Source of the DNA: Stenopsyche tienmushanensis
Lineage: Eukaryota; Arthropoda; Insecta; Trichoptera; Stenopsychidae
Assembly (NCBI GenBank): GCA_008973525.1
Contig: WACJ01000269.1
Location: forward strand, 434,001 to 498,000
Reading direction: 5' to 3'
Length of the DNA: 64,000 nucleotides
Positions 44,064 through 54,975 of the stretch are shown piece after piece; positions within the stretch are counted from its first letter, which is position 1, and each line of letters begins with the position of its first letter. Both the position numbers and the translations under genes were made by a program. The notes under the pieces were generated by a model, which saw only the letters and a list, made by a program, of their open reading frames with translations, made no database searches and was not told the origin of the DNA.

Positions 44064-45677
44064 GGGGTTACATGGGTTTACTCGGCGAAAAAAAGGTCTA
44101 TTTTCAACAAAAAATTTTTAATGTAAAAATTGAAATATTTTATTCAAACTTTTTATATTCATAAAGATTTACATTTGAAAAAGAATTTTTGAAATTTTCA
44201 AAAGAAAATATTCAAAACTCCGCCATTGTGACGTCATTTCCCGTGACCCTCCAAAAAGCGTTTTGACAGTAGAACTTATGACAGGATCATTTTAAATTAA
44301 AAAAAAATATCCTTATTTTTAGTTAAGACTATAAACTAAAATCTGAACGAAGGAAAAAAATCAAAAAAAAAATTTGGATTTTTGGTAGACCTTTTTACAA
44401 AAAAATGCAAATTTTGGTGAAATTTGCTCAGTATATATATTTTTTTTAATAGTTGTGATTGAAAAAAAAAAGAGTCCTTCGTCCAAGTTCTTGTGAATTA
44501 TATCTTGAAGGTTAGTGTAAAATTTCATCAAGATCGGTTAAGTAGTTTTTGAGAAATTTTGACAAACAACTTTGAAAACACAGTTTCGAGAAAAACGCGT
44601 TTAAAGTTTTGAGTAACAATAAAACTGGTTTTTTTTTTTTTTTTTGTAACTTAAATTGAATCGTCGATTCCTGGGCCATAAAGTAAAGAACCTGCAGTAA
44701 CTGCAACGTCCAGGTCATCCTTTTGCTCTTGTCTATGATGAATCCTAGCTTCGCGAGTCTCGCTCGCTGATTTTTTTTCGGCTGCGCACATGCGGTTTTC
44801 ATCTGAATTTCGGACATATTCGTGGGAATTTCAACCAAGTTTTTAATCCATACCTTGCATAAATAATAATGAAGCTAATGTTCTTTCATTAAAAGTGCAA
44901 GCAGCGACTAATGCAGCAATATTAACGATCTTTGAACCAGCAGGAAGTATTTTTGGAGTAACCTTCCAGATATAGTATTTTGGTTCAAGCTTTCATTATT
45001 ATTTTGTGTGAAACCACCAACACACCGCTCCAGAAGCTCATTTTTACTGAGATCTTCATAGATAGGTTTCATTGCAGTCAAAACATAATTTGGTAATGGA
45101 GTATAATCATGTTTGAATGATTAAAGAGTGTTCGTAGCCGATGCTCGCTGCCAAGCGCACCAGGAGTCTGGACCTTTCGGGCAATTTCCGTGCTGAGGAT
45201 TTTTGTCTGTAGAGCTGTAGTGATAATATGTAGCCCATATAGCGTCTTTCATTTTTCCGCTGACTCACAAAATTCTTCTTATTGCCAAACCATAATAAAC
45301 AGTTAATTTGTCAATTAATTTACCAGTAAGTTTACCTTTGCCAGAAAGAGTTTTTTTTTCTAGTTTTTTTACCGTTGACTATTTTTTCCTCAGCTATTTT
45401 GTTGACTAAATCACGTAAATGGGTACTCATCATCTTCTGCACATGTCCAACGTATTCTTTTTTGTTGATAAGAAGATCTTCACCGTAAGGTTGGGCTTTG
45501 AGAATACCAGAGTATGTTTGACTGACTTTGAGCACGCACCTTCCCTGGGTTGTATCTCAGAAACTTTTATTCGGATCGACTTAAAAATTTAAGATAATAT
45601 TCTCAAGATGTTGTAGAAATTAAAAAGATAATAAAAAAAAAATCGATTTTTTCAAACTGCGAAACCCATGTAACCCC
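44064..45677 (-). mobile_element. Kolobok-like DNA transposon, complete boundaries, decayed
   Basis: A 1,614-bp element with perfect 16-bp terminal inverted repeats (GGGGTTACATGGGTTT) and perfect TTAA target duplications (44060-44063, 45678-45681). TTAA targets and G-run termini are typical of Kolobok. The coding remnant inside is on the minus strand. It sits between a family A MITE and a hAT MITE. Confidence 0.8.
44640..45535 (-). pseudogene. Kolobok/Mutator-like transposase, C-terminal half, broken
   Basis: Minus-strand fragments in order are KAQPYGEDLLINKKEYVGHV, then HLRDLVNKIAEEK, then KLTGKLIDKLTVYYGLAIRR. These are followed by MKDAIWATYYHYSSTDKNPQ, then NYVLTAMKPIYEDLSKNELL and ERCVGGFTQNNNES, and finally IVNIAALVAACTFNERTLAS with the KKNQRARLAKLGFI tail. 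This order matches a transposase family common in arthropod genomes and often named Mutator-like or Kolobok. Frameshifts and stops interrupt it, and the N-terminal catalytic part is deleted. It is related to the fragment at 14967-15182. Confidence 0.7.
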
Positions 45678-45810
45678 TTAAATTGCATTTGGCACTGAGA
45701 TGCTGTAGAATTGATAGCCGTTGAAGTTCTTATTAAGTAAGCATTGAAATTTAATCTAGTGTACGTTGATTCCAAGTAAGTTCAAAGTAGTGATTATGAA
45801 TGATCTATAC

Positions 45811-45955
45811 CAGTGGCTCTTAAACTTATGTAGTTTGCGGTCCCCCTATTGAACCAATATTTGTTCTGCGGACCTTATCCCAACCCTTTACCTCATCCCA
45901 ATATTTTATGTCGTTCTTTTTTATATTTTGCGGAACCCCAGTTTAAGAACCGCTG
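45811..45955 (+). mobile_element. hAT MITE, complete, 145 bp
   Basis: Flanked by a perfect 8-bp target duplication, ATCTATAC, at 45803-45810 and 45956-45963. The left terminus is CAGTGGCTCTTAAACTTA and the right terminus on the minus strand CAGCGGTTCTTAAACTGGGG. Eight-base duplications and this CAGnGG terminus are diagnostic of hAT transposition. There is no coding capacity. The intact duplication suggests a fairly recent insertion. Confidence 0.9.
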
Positions 45956-45963
45956 ATCTATAC

Positions 45964-47149
45964 ATTTGACGATTGTCAGAAATTGCATATTGATCTCCCG
46001 AGCGTTTTTTATACACGTTTCGTTTAAAGCACCAGAAAAAGAATCAAGCACATTTATCGAGCATCATCACAAGTAACATTTGCTAAATACAGCAGTCGTT
46101 TGGATTCGTTTCGTCTTGCTAAAATCGTTAAGCATTGTCATCGGCTCCATCATCAGACAAGGTTGCTCGCAGTCACTAATTTTGGGACACCGTATATAAT
46201 TATTCGCAAAATATTTGGGGCCGTGTAATGGTAGCAAATCCGGGATTGAATGTTATTCTTCGTGCATAATAATTACTGCAATTATGTCTTTACTTTCACG
46301 GCGCTTTGGCCATTATGTTACGAACCGTAGCCGTATAAAATTCTCCTACTGAAAATAATTTCGAAACCGTATCTCGAAAAAACAATCCTATTGTCGTTGC
46401 CAATGCCATCTTTGAGAACAAATTAGCATTGCTTATTTGAATTTTTAAAAAAATCCATGCAAATCCGCATTGTCATAACCGCATTTCGATGCATTCTGAG
46501 GTGAGCAAGGTCAATTGGGCTTATTTTTGGTGGGATAATATTTGTTATCCTGATAGTCTTTGGTCCATTGTCAAGACCACGCCATTTCAATTGGGATAGT
46601 CCAAGACATCGTATCATGTGATGCGTCAATTTATACGGCTGCTTAAAATTGATTTAATTGACTTTAAGTGTGATGTGTTTGTCGTACGCGCACTAAGGAC
46701 CTTATTATTAGAGCAAAATTGGCGCGAATTTGTCCAGAAAAAATGTTGAATGACAGTCATGACGGAAAATTTCTATTAATAAAATTATCTCGTTATCTCC
46801 GGAGGAAGTTCGTAAACAACTTATTTACATGCGAATTGTGAAATTTCATTTTTTAAAGTTTTTCTGTGCGCATTCTCGCGATGATGTTTGTGAGTCTGAA
46901 ATTGTACACAATGTCTTCAGCGAAAGTTCTGAATAATTATCGTCGCAATTATGAATTGAGTTCGAAGAGAGTTTTAATGAATTGGAGTATAAATGCTAAC
47001 GGCCTCTTAAATACATTTTATTTGCGAAACATATCCTTTAACATAATATGCGGGAATACATTTTAACCGGTGATATAGTTTGATAGTTATCGCCAGGTAA
47101 AAGTATCATTATACGATAAATTTTGTTAAATATATAGAATGGATAGGAA
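45964..47149. other. Non-coding stretch without recognised genes
   Basis: Background DNA, with 66-68 codon frames on each strand and no domain. Confidence 0.4.
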
Positions 47150-47951
47150 AAGTGAAGATGCGTTCCATGGATTTTAAAAACCGCATAACTTTGAAACAGC
47201 TATATAAAATATATGCACAATCGCATAAAAAAAGTTAATTAAAAAAAAACAGGAAAACAGTAAGGCAATTAAAAAATAATATTTTTGGTAACATTTAAAG
47301 GACGTCTTGCATCATTGGTAAAAATTTTAGGTAAGTTAAAGTAAAAAGTTGCCGCCACACTAAAATAGCTATAATTCCTAAGTAGTTGGAATTTTGGAAA
47401 TTTCTTTGGAGAATGTTTTTTTAAAAGTCGAAACATTGGAAAAATGCAAATAAACGAAATCAAATTTTTCAAACATTTAAACCAGAATAAAGGGCGTTGT
47501 CGTGATTCAGCGATAGCAGATGCAATGTTATTTACATAGTCTCAAATTATAATTTTTTTCCAAATTTTGGTTAGGGTTGATGATTTATTTCGTGTTTTAT
47601 CCCAAATATTTCGATACGTACTCTTTATGACATAAAAAAATGCTTTATTTTTATTTATTTATTTATAAACCTTTATTCACAGAAAGTATAATATTACAGG
47701 TAAAATGGTGTATCAGTATACACAATTACATGAAAAAATGGTTAACAATTTATGTCTTAGATTACTATCCTTATCTTAATTACAAATATAAATTTTAATT
47801 AATCAATAAATTTTACATAAAAGAGTTAATTTAATTTTTGTATATTTAGGGGGAAAAATAGGAAACTTAAAACCCCTTTGCGACATTTCTTAAAAAAATG
47901 CTTTAAAAAAAATCGCATAACTTCAAAATCGCACAAAAAGAGGTTTGAGTG
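47150..47951 (+). mobile_element. Tigger-like MITE family C, copy 3, truncated and interrupted
   Basis: Starts within the family sequence (AAGTGAAGATGCGTTCCATG), lacking the left terminus. It ends at GGTTTGAGTG followed by TA. It matches copies 1 and 2 through AACCGCATAACTTTGAAACA and the right part. The copy is split by a 243-bp retroposon tail at 47648-47890. Removing that insert restores continuity with copy 1. Confidence 0.75.
47648..47890 (-). mobile_element. 5'-truncated non-LTR retrotransposon tail
   Basis: A 243-bp insert flanked by a perfect 15-bp target duplication, TAAAAAAATGCTTTA (47633-47647 and 47891-47905). On the minus strand it ends GTGAATAAAGGTTTATAAAT followed by AAATAAATAAAAA, a polyadenylation-like signal and A-rich tail. 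This is the standard signature of a short LINE insertion by target-primed reverse transcription. No coding sequence remains. The clade is not determined. Confidence 0.75.
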
Positions 47952-47953
47952 TA

Positions 47954-49154
47954 TAACAGAGAGTGGTTCCCCGACAGAAATATGTCAATATAATAGTTTG
48001 TGCTTTTCTCTCTCCCGCTTGGGGCACTGTGATTTTAGCACGTATTACAGCGTGATATTATCAACAATTTTTACCAAGGATTTTCATACACGTACTTTGT
48101 CGTTTGCAGTTATAACTTGTTCGAATCGATTGTTTGAGTTTTCAATGGAATGCTTGCCGATCTTCCAATATTCTGCTTTGTACACGCTTTGAAAATCTCT
48201 GTATTTGTTACGAAAAAATACCGTTTATTGTATTAAATATCTATGAGTTTATGTTTGGTGAGCTTCGCGTACTCTTTCGGATAGAAAGAATATATGTTTG
48301 TTTGTTCGGTGTATTTGAACTCGAAGCTTCGGTAACGAAACAGAATTATCTTTTGATATTTTTAAACAATTGTCGAATATTAACGCATCTAGCAGCTAAA
48401 CAATCATCAATTAACAATGATTTACATATTATGATTATTCAACATTTAATTCATATGCAATATGTATAATAGTATTTTTGAATAAACACTCTGATACAAG
48501 GTAATGGTATTATTGATGTAAACGACTTGTTTGTTCGCGCATTTATGATATTTGCTTGTATAAATTTATAAGTATGTGACATACCCGACAGGTGAATGTA
48601 ATTGGTAATTATCGCTACATTATGTAAACGTTGATACAGGTTATAGAATGTTTGAAGAATTGAGTTTGACACCAATTGTATCGACTCAATACACTGTCAG
48701 CGATAATTACAGTTTAACGATCTTAAACTAAGTAGGCGAATAATTTGTGATTAAAATGCGGAAATAATTGCCAAAATATAACTGTTGTATGCTAAAACCC
48801 GGCTTAAACACTTCACAACCAATGAATTAAATCATTTGATTTATGTATGTTGTATGTTTTATAAATGCTTTAAAATTAAGAAAAGAGAGCTCAAATTATA
48901 TTACTAAAAATTGCGTGGATCTTTCGGATGCCGCTTGTATGTCTGTGAGAACTTTCTATAAATAAAAATATTAAATTTGATGCCTGATTGATATGAGGCG
49001 CTCCATTACTTTGCTGCCCTAACCGCAAGACCACGACAAGCATTAAATTGCATTCCGAATTAGTTCTATACATCAGAAGATATATTAAATCAGCTAATGA
49101 TATTAAACATTGTATAAAATAAGGAATAGTAGCTACAAGTATTAAGATAATAAC
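47954..49154. other. Non-coding stretch without recognised genes
   Basis: Overlapping frames of about 104-111 codons on the plus strand at 47878-48469 have no domain and overlap MITE sequence in part. No bounded repeat. Confidence 0.4.
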
Positions 49155-49345
49155 ATTTTTTTAATTTCTGAATAATTGTACATACCGGCATTAAATTGAA
49201 ATCTACAAAGCTGCATTTTTATCTACAAGTAATTTATGTTATCTTTTGTTAAATAAACGTCATCTACTTTGGATACAAGGTGGCTAGGGCTTCGATAGAC
49301 GTGGCTAAAATTGTAGCGCGGGATCTTGATTTAACTATTGCTACT
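49155..49345 (-). repeat. Repeat family G, copy 2 (inverted)
   Basis: Reverse-complement match to 26872-27045 over about 170 bp, with the same order of motifs (AGCCACGTCTATCGAAGC, CACCTTGTATC, GTTTATTTAACAA, GTACAATTATTCA). The two copies lie 22 kb apart in opposite orientation. Confidence 0.6.
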
Positions 49346-51634
49346 TTCAAAGCTTTGCAATATTAAGTACAGATAATATTTATTGCAAGCATTGAACGCT
49401 TTTTTCACACGTGATATGCAAGATGTTAACACAAAAACACAGATGGCCCCATTTGTGAACGATATGATAGGTTTTCTTTATTTGAAGGTTGCTTTTAAAA
49501 GCTGGAGGATTTTTATATGCTATTTTCGTATTGCCTTTAGCGAACGAACGTAGTCATATTCGCGACAAGAAAAAAATGGGTTTTTCATTCGGTAATTTTC
49601 AATATGGGCACAATACTGTTAGAAAATAGGTTTGAATATTGGTCCCCAATCAATATCGGTAGAGTTCCATTTTATTCGGATACAAGGGATTGATTCAACT
49701 GAATATTCTGGATGTTACATTTGAAAGAAATCCCATTCGGGTATCCATCTTTGAAATTTCGAATTAAAGAGCTGGTAATATTTTGGAATACATGGATTCC
49801 AATTTTTCGCAACATTTTATAACGGATCAATATATGTTCCGGAAAATTTATAAATAAACCGAATTCTACAAATATATATATACATCTTTTTTCAACGTAT
49901 TTGCGCATGTGTGCACGTTTTCTTGTTCTACATTTTTTGTTGTTGTTTAAAGCGTCGATTTGCTTAAAAGTTGGTCGTTCGTTAATCAATCTTAAATTTA
50001 AACTGATATTGTAATAATTATTGCAAATCAATCATTCATAAGTCGTCCTGTCTGATCTTATGATTTTATCAATATAGTAAGTAAAAAATACATTCAATGA
50101 AAAAAAGTTACGTTCTTAGTATCGTGGGTCAAATTTGACCCAGGCGGCTGCATACCTCAGTTCGTACGGAAGCTACAACGCTGCAAGTTCGCCTCCCGCC
50201 GCACCTTGTGGCGCTTTATTGTAGCATAAACTTTAAAACAATAAGAACCGAAATTGTGTGCTCCTGAAACTATCCAAAAAAGTCAAAGTTCATTAATTTT
50301 ATTAAATGTATTGTTGCGTTTCGGCCCCTCACCGTCTCCAGGGGCCCGCTATCTTTATCGCTGCCAACCACGAAGGGCGTGTCGAATCGCGAGGGCCTCG
50401 ATGAGAAGCGACGGCTCTCCGCCCTTTAGCACCGATGGGGCTCCGCAGCCCCGAGATAAACTCGCAGCATATACGACGGAAATCCGTATTTAATCTCCGC
50501 AGGGAGCGATTCTTTATCTCCGATCGCTCAATCGACGTAATTATAATTTCAATTAATTTATTTTCTTTTTATTTATAATTACTCAAAAATCGCGAATTTA
50601 TCCCAGTATGGTTATTACAGTATGTTTCTCGAAAAAAATCGAAACCATTGTCTTAATCATATTTGGCTCTTGGTTTAAGAGTTTGCCGACGCCTGCGCAA
50701 GTCCACTGTACCAACACTTGGGTATTTATTTTAATTTTGCAAAAAATTGACTACTGTCAATATTATGATGAAGTTGCTATATCAATGTTTTGCATGAATC
50801 ATAAATTTTTGGAAGATGATTCAATTTCATTATATTTTTAATTATATCATGGACAATAAGATTTCCTGTTTAACTTATGAATACATAGTTTATTTCCCTT
50901 TTTAAATTTAGCAATTGTTTTTCTATTATCTTGTACGTTATTGAATGATGAATTAAATGTATTGTGGCAGCATTAGATTATTGAATTTGCGAATATTTTT
51001 TTGTTAAAGAAATTCACCAAAACAACTTTAATCTCTGGTTTTGTTTGCGCTGGCGGATTTATATTTTGTTCGCACACTGCGTCGAGACGTGTGATGAAGC
51101 TGTTTTCTCAATTTAAGGTCCTATAATGGCCGAATCTGATCTTCGAGTGTTTTATGAATATAAATCATTCCTGGGTGTTTTCTTCTCGTTCGTTTCTTGT
51201 CGAGAATCAATATAGTCGATTGCTCTTAGACGTAAAGAGGCTCTTGGTCTTTTGCGGTGAAAGTTCTTATCACGAGAACACTCATTGTCTCCACAGCAGC
51301 GGACAAAAGTAAAACGTTACACTTCCCACGTTGTTTTTTCTTTCGTTTTTAATTAAAATTCTGCCAGCCCCCCAACGAGGACATCCACTGTGTTTGGCGG
51401 CGTGGAAAAATTAATTGAATTAGAATAAAATATTCCGAATGCCACTGGCATTAATCGTATTAGATGTACAGTCAGATTTTGCCATGTTGATTCTGTGAAA
51501 ATGTGTGTTTTATCATTCACGGGCATTGCTTCATTTCTGGGAGCATCTCTTTTTTATTCGCCCATTTATAATTTTGAATACAAATTACCTACAAGGTATA
51601 TGTATCGAATCACGGAATATGATCACGTGAAGAT
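49346..51634. other. Non-coding stretch with a GC-rich patch at 50320-50500
   Basis: The patch is clearly richer in GC and CpG than its surroundings and has a 79-codon plus-strand frame (LLRFGPSPSPGARYLYRCQP). I found no splice-supported exon or known domain. It might be an exon remnant, a regulatory block, or part of an unrecognised element. The rest is background. Confidence 0.35.
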
Positions 51635-51638
51635 TTAA

Positions 51639-51719
51639 CGCTTTGACGGACACGTTTGCATTATGCAGTCATTTTTCATATCACAGATGACGCGTAATGC
51701 AGACGTGTCCACCAACGCG
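51639..51719. mobile_element. 81-bp TTAA-linked foldback element
   Basis: After TTAA (51635-51638) the left arm CGCTTTGACGGACACGTTTG pairs with the right arm, read on the minus strand as CGCGTTGGTGGACACGTCTG. Both continue to a shared GCATTA(T/C)GC and TCAT. Arms of about 32 bp with few mismatches leave a short loop. The right TTAA is lost. The terminus matches 25248, so both belong to one family. Confidence 0.55.
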
Positions 51720-52974
51720 GGTGTCTTCGTCAACTCGTTCCTCGCTAAGAGGCTCATGGACTTGTTCTTCAAAAATACATATTTTGAACTAAATAACTTT
51801 TTTGCTATCTTCCACCTTTCGGCACCACTTCTCTAATCCGATAGTTGAACTTTTTTCCCATCTGAACCCAAAAATCATCATCAGGCGGAATGCTTTCATC
51901 AGGGACTGATTGTATTTGGGCGGCCCTTGACCAAAGTCCGACAACATTTTTTGAACCAAACAGCATTGAGATTCAATTGTAGATTCTTGCGCAATTCGTT
52001 AACAATGGAAACGGTTTTTTATGATTTTTTAATTATATTTACTTCGTTAATGAAGTTGTGAAGATGATTGAATAGCGTGGTTGTTTATGTTTTTAATTAA
52101 CAAATTATACTATCATAGCATTTGCATAATCAATTCTTGTCGGATTAGCGTAAGAGTTGCGTATGTGAACTGTGCCGTTTCGCAACAGCGAATCGACGCT
52201 TTTATCCAGTGGAAAAAAACATTCCGAATCACTGACCATAGCGACATTTCAGCCCCTAGAGATGTAATCAATTAGGTGCGTTTCATAATTAATGAAGCAC
52301 CTCCTGTAATGTCAGGTTAAAGTGGAATCGGAGCGATTCTTAAACGACCGCCTCCTGACTCACCCATCCATCACGTTATCGCACTGATTCTTCAACTGAA
52401 CACTTTCAACTGTCTGCATTTTTCGTGTAGCTGTTTTTCTGCCCTCCTTTAATACAGTTTTGGTTCGCTCTTGGCTAATCGAATTCATCCCATTAAATGG
52501 TGCACGCAGCAGAAGCGAACACGACCGAAATTCGGTTAAACGTGATCCACGTGGTGCTATCAGATCATACCCGTGGGTGGTGAATATAATTATTGTAAAT
52601 ATTACACCATGTGTATAATGATGCGTTGTAAATTTAATATACTGCATTATTATTATCGTCGGGGCTTGATAAAATATTAGAACGCCTGGAATGCATAAGA
52701 AGTCTTATTAATGCCGGTGATCTCACTTGCTTATTCATTACTGGATCGTGTGTCAATATGAAAATTGCACGAAGCATTTACTTGACACACTTATCGATGT
52801 GTCAGAAAAAATGTTTTATGTGTTTGCTTAATCCTTCTTCGTTTTAGAGTTTATGTTATATATACACGTTACATCGGCTTTTATTCAATGTTGGACTATA
52901 AAGTATTTAAATTATGTGCTATTTTGTGAATCACCCAGCGGATTACCGAGGCGAGTGAGTCGAAGAGCACCACT
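51720..52974. other. Non-coding stretch without recognised genes
   Basis: Single-copy, AT-rich background. A 95-codon minus-strand frame at 52360-52647 has no domain. Confidence 0.4.
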
Positions 52975-53215
52975 CTGACGGACAGTGTCTTGCACGTTGA
53001 GTTTGGAGAGAGACAGATACGGAGAGAGTATCTTGGGTACATCGAACGATAGATCGATAACTCAAATTTATCAACCAATTAAAGATAATCCTAATGAATC
53101 GATTTCAAGTATATTGTTAAGGCGTTAAAATTAACGAATATTTGTTTACTATAGACAATGTTTATTTATTTATATACAAGCTTTATACACGCTGCGGCGG
53201 TCCTGTTAATAAAGA
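52975..53215 (-). mobile_element. MITE family A, partial inverted copy
   Basis: Minus-strand match: GTCTTGCACGTTGAGTTTGG, GAGAGACAGATACGGAGAG, the GATCGATAACTCAAATTTAT block, and CAAGCTTTATACACGCTGCG near the distal end. The terminus that would contain GAGTAGTGAGC is missing. Confidence 0.6.
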
Positions 53216-53871
53216 GTCGACGATCCATTTGCACAATATTTGAGCATTAATAATTGATTACGAATCCATTACATACGGTAAAATAATGTGCGTAAACGGC
53301 GTAATTCAATTGATATTTGCTTGTGTGTATTTGTTTTAAAATGGAAAAAATTCTTGAGTGAATCAACGTTTTTAAATAGTCAGACCGCAAAATAAATGCG
53401 TTTTTATTCTCGGAATCCAATATGAAATATTAATTTGTCATTCGAGCTGAATTCATAAGCGACGTTGAAGTTTTCTGCTGCAAACTACGGACCCCATATT
53501 GCCGTAATTAGTTTTGTTCATCCCCGATTGTTGTAACATTTATCATTTCAATTTTCTACACCGCAGAAAGTGGTCATATCGCAGTCAGTTGGTCGGTTTG
53601 ATTCATCAAAGGCTTTGTAACGATTGAAATTTTTACGGTCAAAAGCATTATTGTTTCGATCCGTACACGCCCATTATTGGATGTAAATCGTTTTTAAGAT
53701 TTTGCATCATGCTCCATATACTTTGATAATGGACGCCTAATAAATCGTGTATGAAACGAGCTTTTATGCATTAATCTTTTATCGTATCGGAATTTTAATT
53801 CAATGGACGTTTCAGTTATTTTACCTATGATGATTCAAATATTTGTATGATTTTTTTTAAATATATATTAT
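53216..53871. other. Non-coding stretch between two family A copies
   Basis: No gene or repeat recognised. Confidence 0.4.
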
Positions 53872-54110
53872 CCTTTTGAGAAGTGAGCTATTTTTAAATC
53901 ATCAAAATCTTAGATGCTATATTTGTATGTCTGCCACTTATCATCTGTATAAATCCACTTATCTGCCAGGACCGTTGCAGCGTGTATGAAGCTTGTATCG
54001 ATTCATTATATCGTTCACATACCATTATTGGTCGATAGATTTGGGTTAACGATCTATACAATCGTACGATGTACGCAAGATACTCCCTCCGTCTCTGTCT
54101 ACCATTCACA
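53872..54110 (+). mobile_element. MITE family A, 3'-truncated copy
   Basis: Begins CCTTTTGAGAAGTGAGC after TTAT, a one-base decayed TTAA. It follows the family through CACTTATCTGCCAGGACCGT, GCAGCGTGTATGAAGCTTGT and CAATCGTACGATGTACGCAA, then stops in the CTCCGTCTCTGTCT run. An internal deletion removes the middle, including the ATAAACATAAACA section. Confidence 0.65.
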
Positions 54111-54880
54111 ATCTTGGGGAGAGAATTCCAGTTTGGCCCGGTAACCATTTTATAAATGATGAACTCCATGTATTCTAGGAAGCTTTTCTATGTCCCGAGG
54201 AAAACTGTGTATTTAAATTACTCAAATTTCATCCATTCATATTTCTTTAGAAGTTTTGATGGATGATTTCTATCTGAGAACAAATTGCTGTATTAACATA
54301 CTTTCGTAAATTTTCTTTAAATGAGTTATTAATGACTTTAAAATCGACACAGATTTAGGTAAATAGATAGTTTGACAGTAGTAAAGAGGAGCTTCATCTT
54401 GCCATCACGTCAACGTTTATAATCGAATGACATCCGCGTAATAGATATTTACGAAACCACAGCAAAATAGAATATGTTATGTCTGAGAAAATATAATTTG
54501 CATTTTCGTATAGTAATTTCAACAGGAAATATTATTGCTTATACATATGGCTCATATCTAAAAAGAGAGCCCCTGCCACCAACAACGTATTTCGCCAATT
54601 ATGTCTATCCCAAGCTTAAGATCTTCGTCTACTTGATCATCCCAGTGTAGATGAGTTCTTCCGACGGGCTTACTGACGTCCGGTCCAGAATTTAATACGA
54701 TTCTACATGATCTGTCCAAAGTAGTCTTCGCCGTGCATGTCCAAGACTTCCCCCTTTAGCGCTTGAGGTTTAATCCCGGAAAGATCAACAACATATCAAA
54801 ACTTTTCTTTCTAATCTCTGAATGTCCATCGTGTCGCGTATGATCATGGTCCATTTTTCACCCCCGTGAATCACTGCAGG
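54111..54880. other. Non-coding stretch without recognised genes
   Basis: Background DNA with no supported exon or repeat. Confidence 0.4.
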
Positions 54881-54975
54881 CAGTGGCGGATTTAGCTGCA
54901 GGCGCGGATGGTGCGCGCTTCGGGTCTCAAAACTTTAGGGCACCTAAAAAAGTTTTTGATTTATCGTGTAATTCA
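54881..54975 (+). mobile_element. hAT-type terminus
   Basis: Starts CAGTGGCGGATTTAGCTGCA, a widespread hAT end, followed by GGCGCGGATGGTGCGCG. No right end or 8-bp duplication was located, so the extent is uncertain. Confidence 0.45.
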
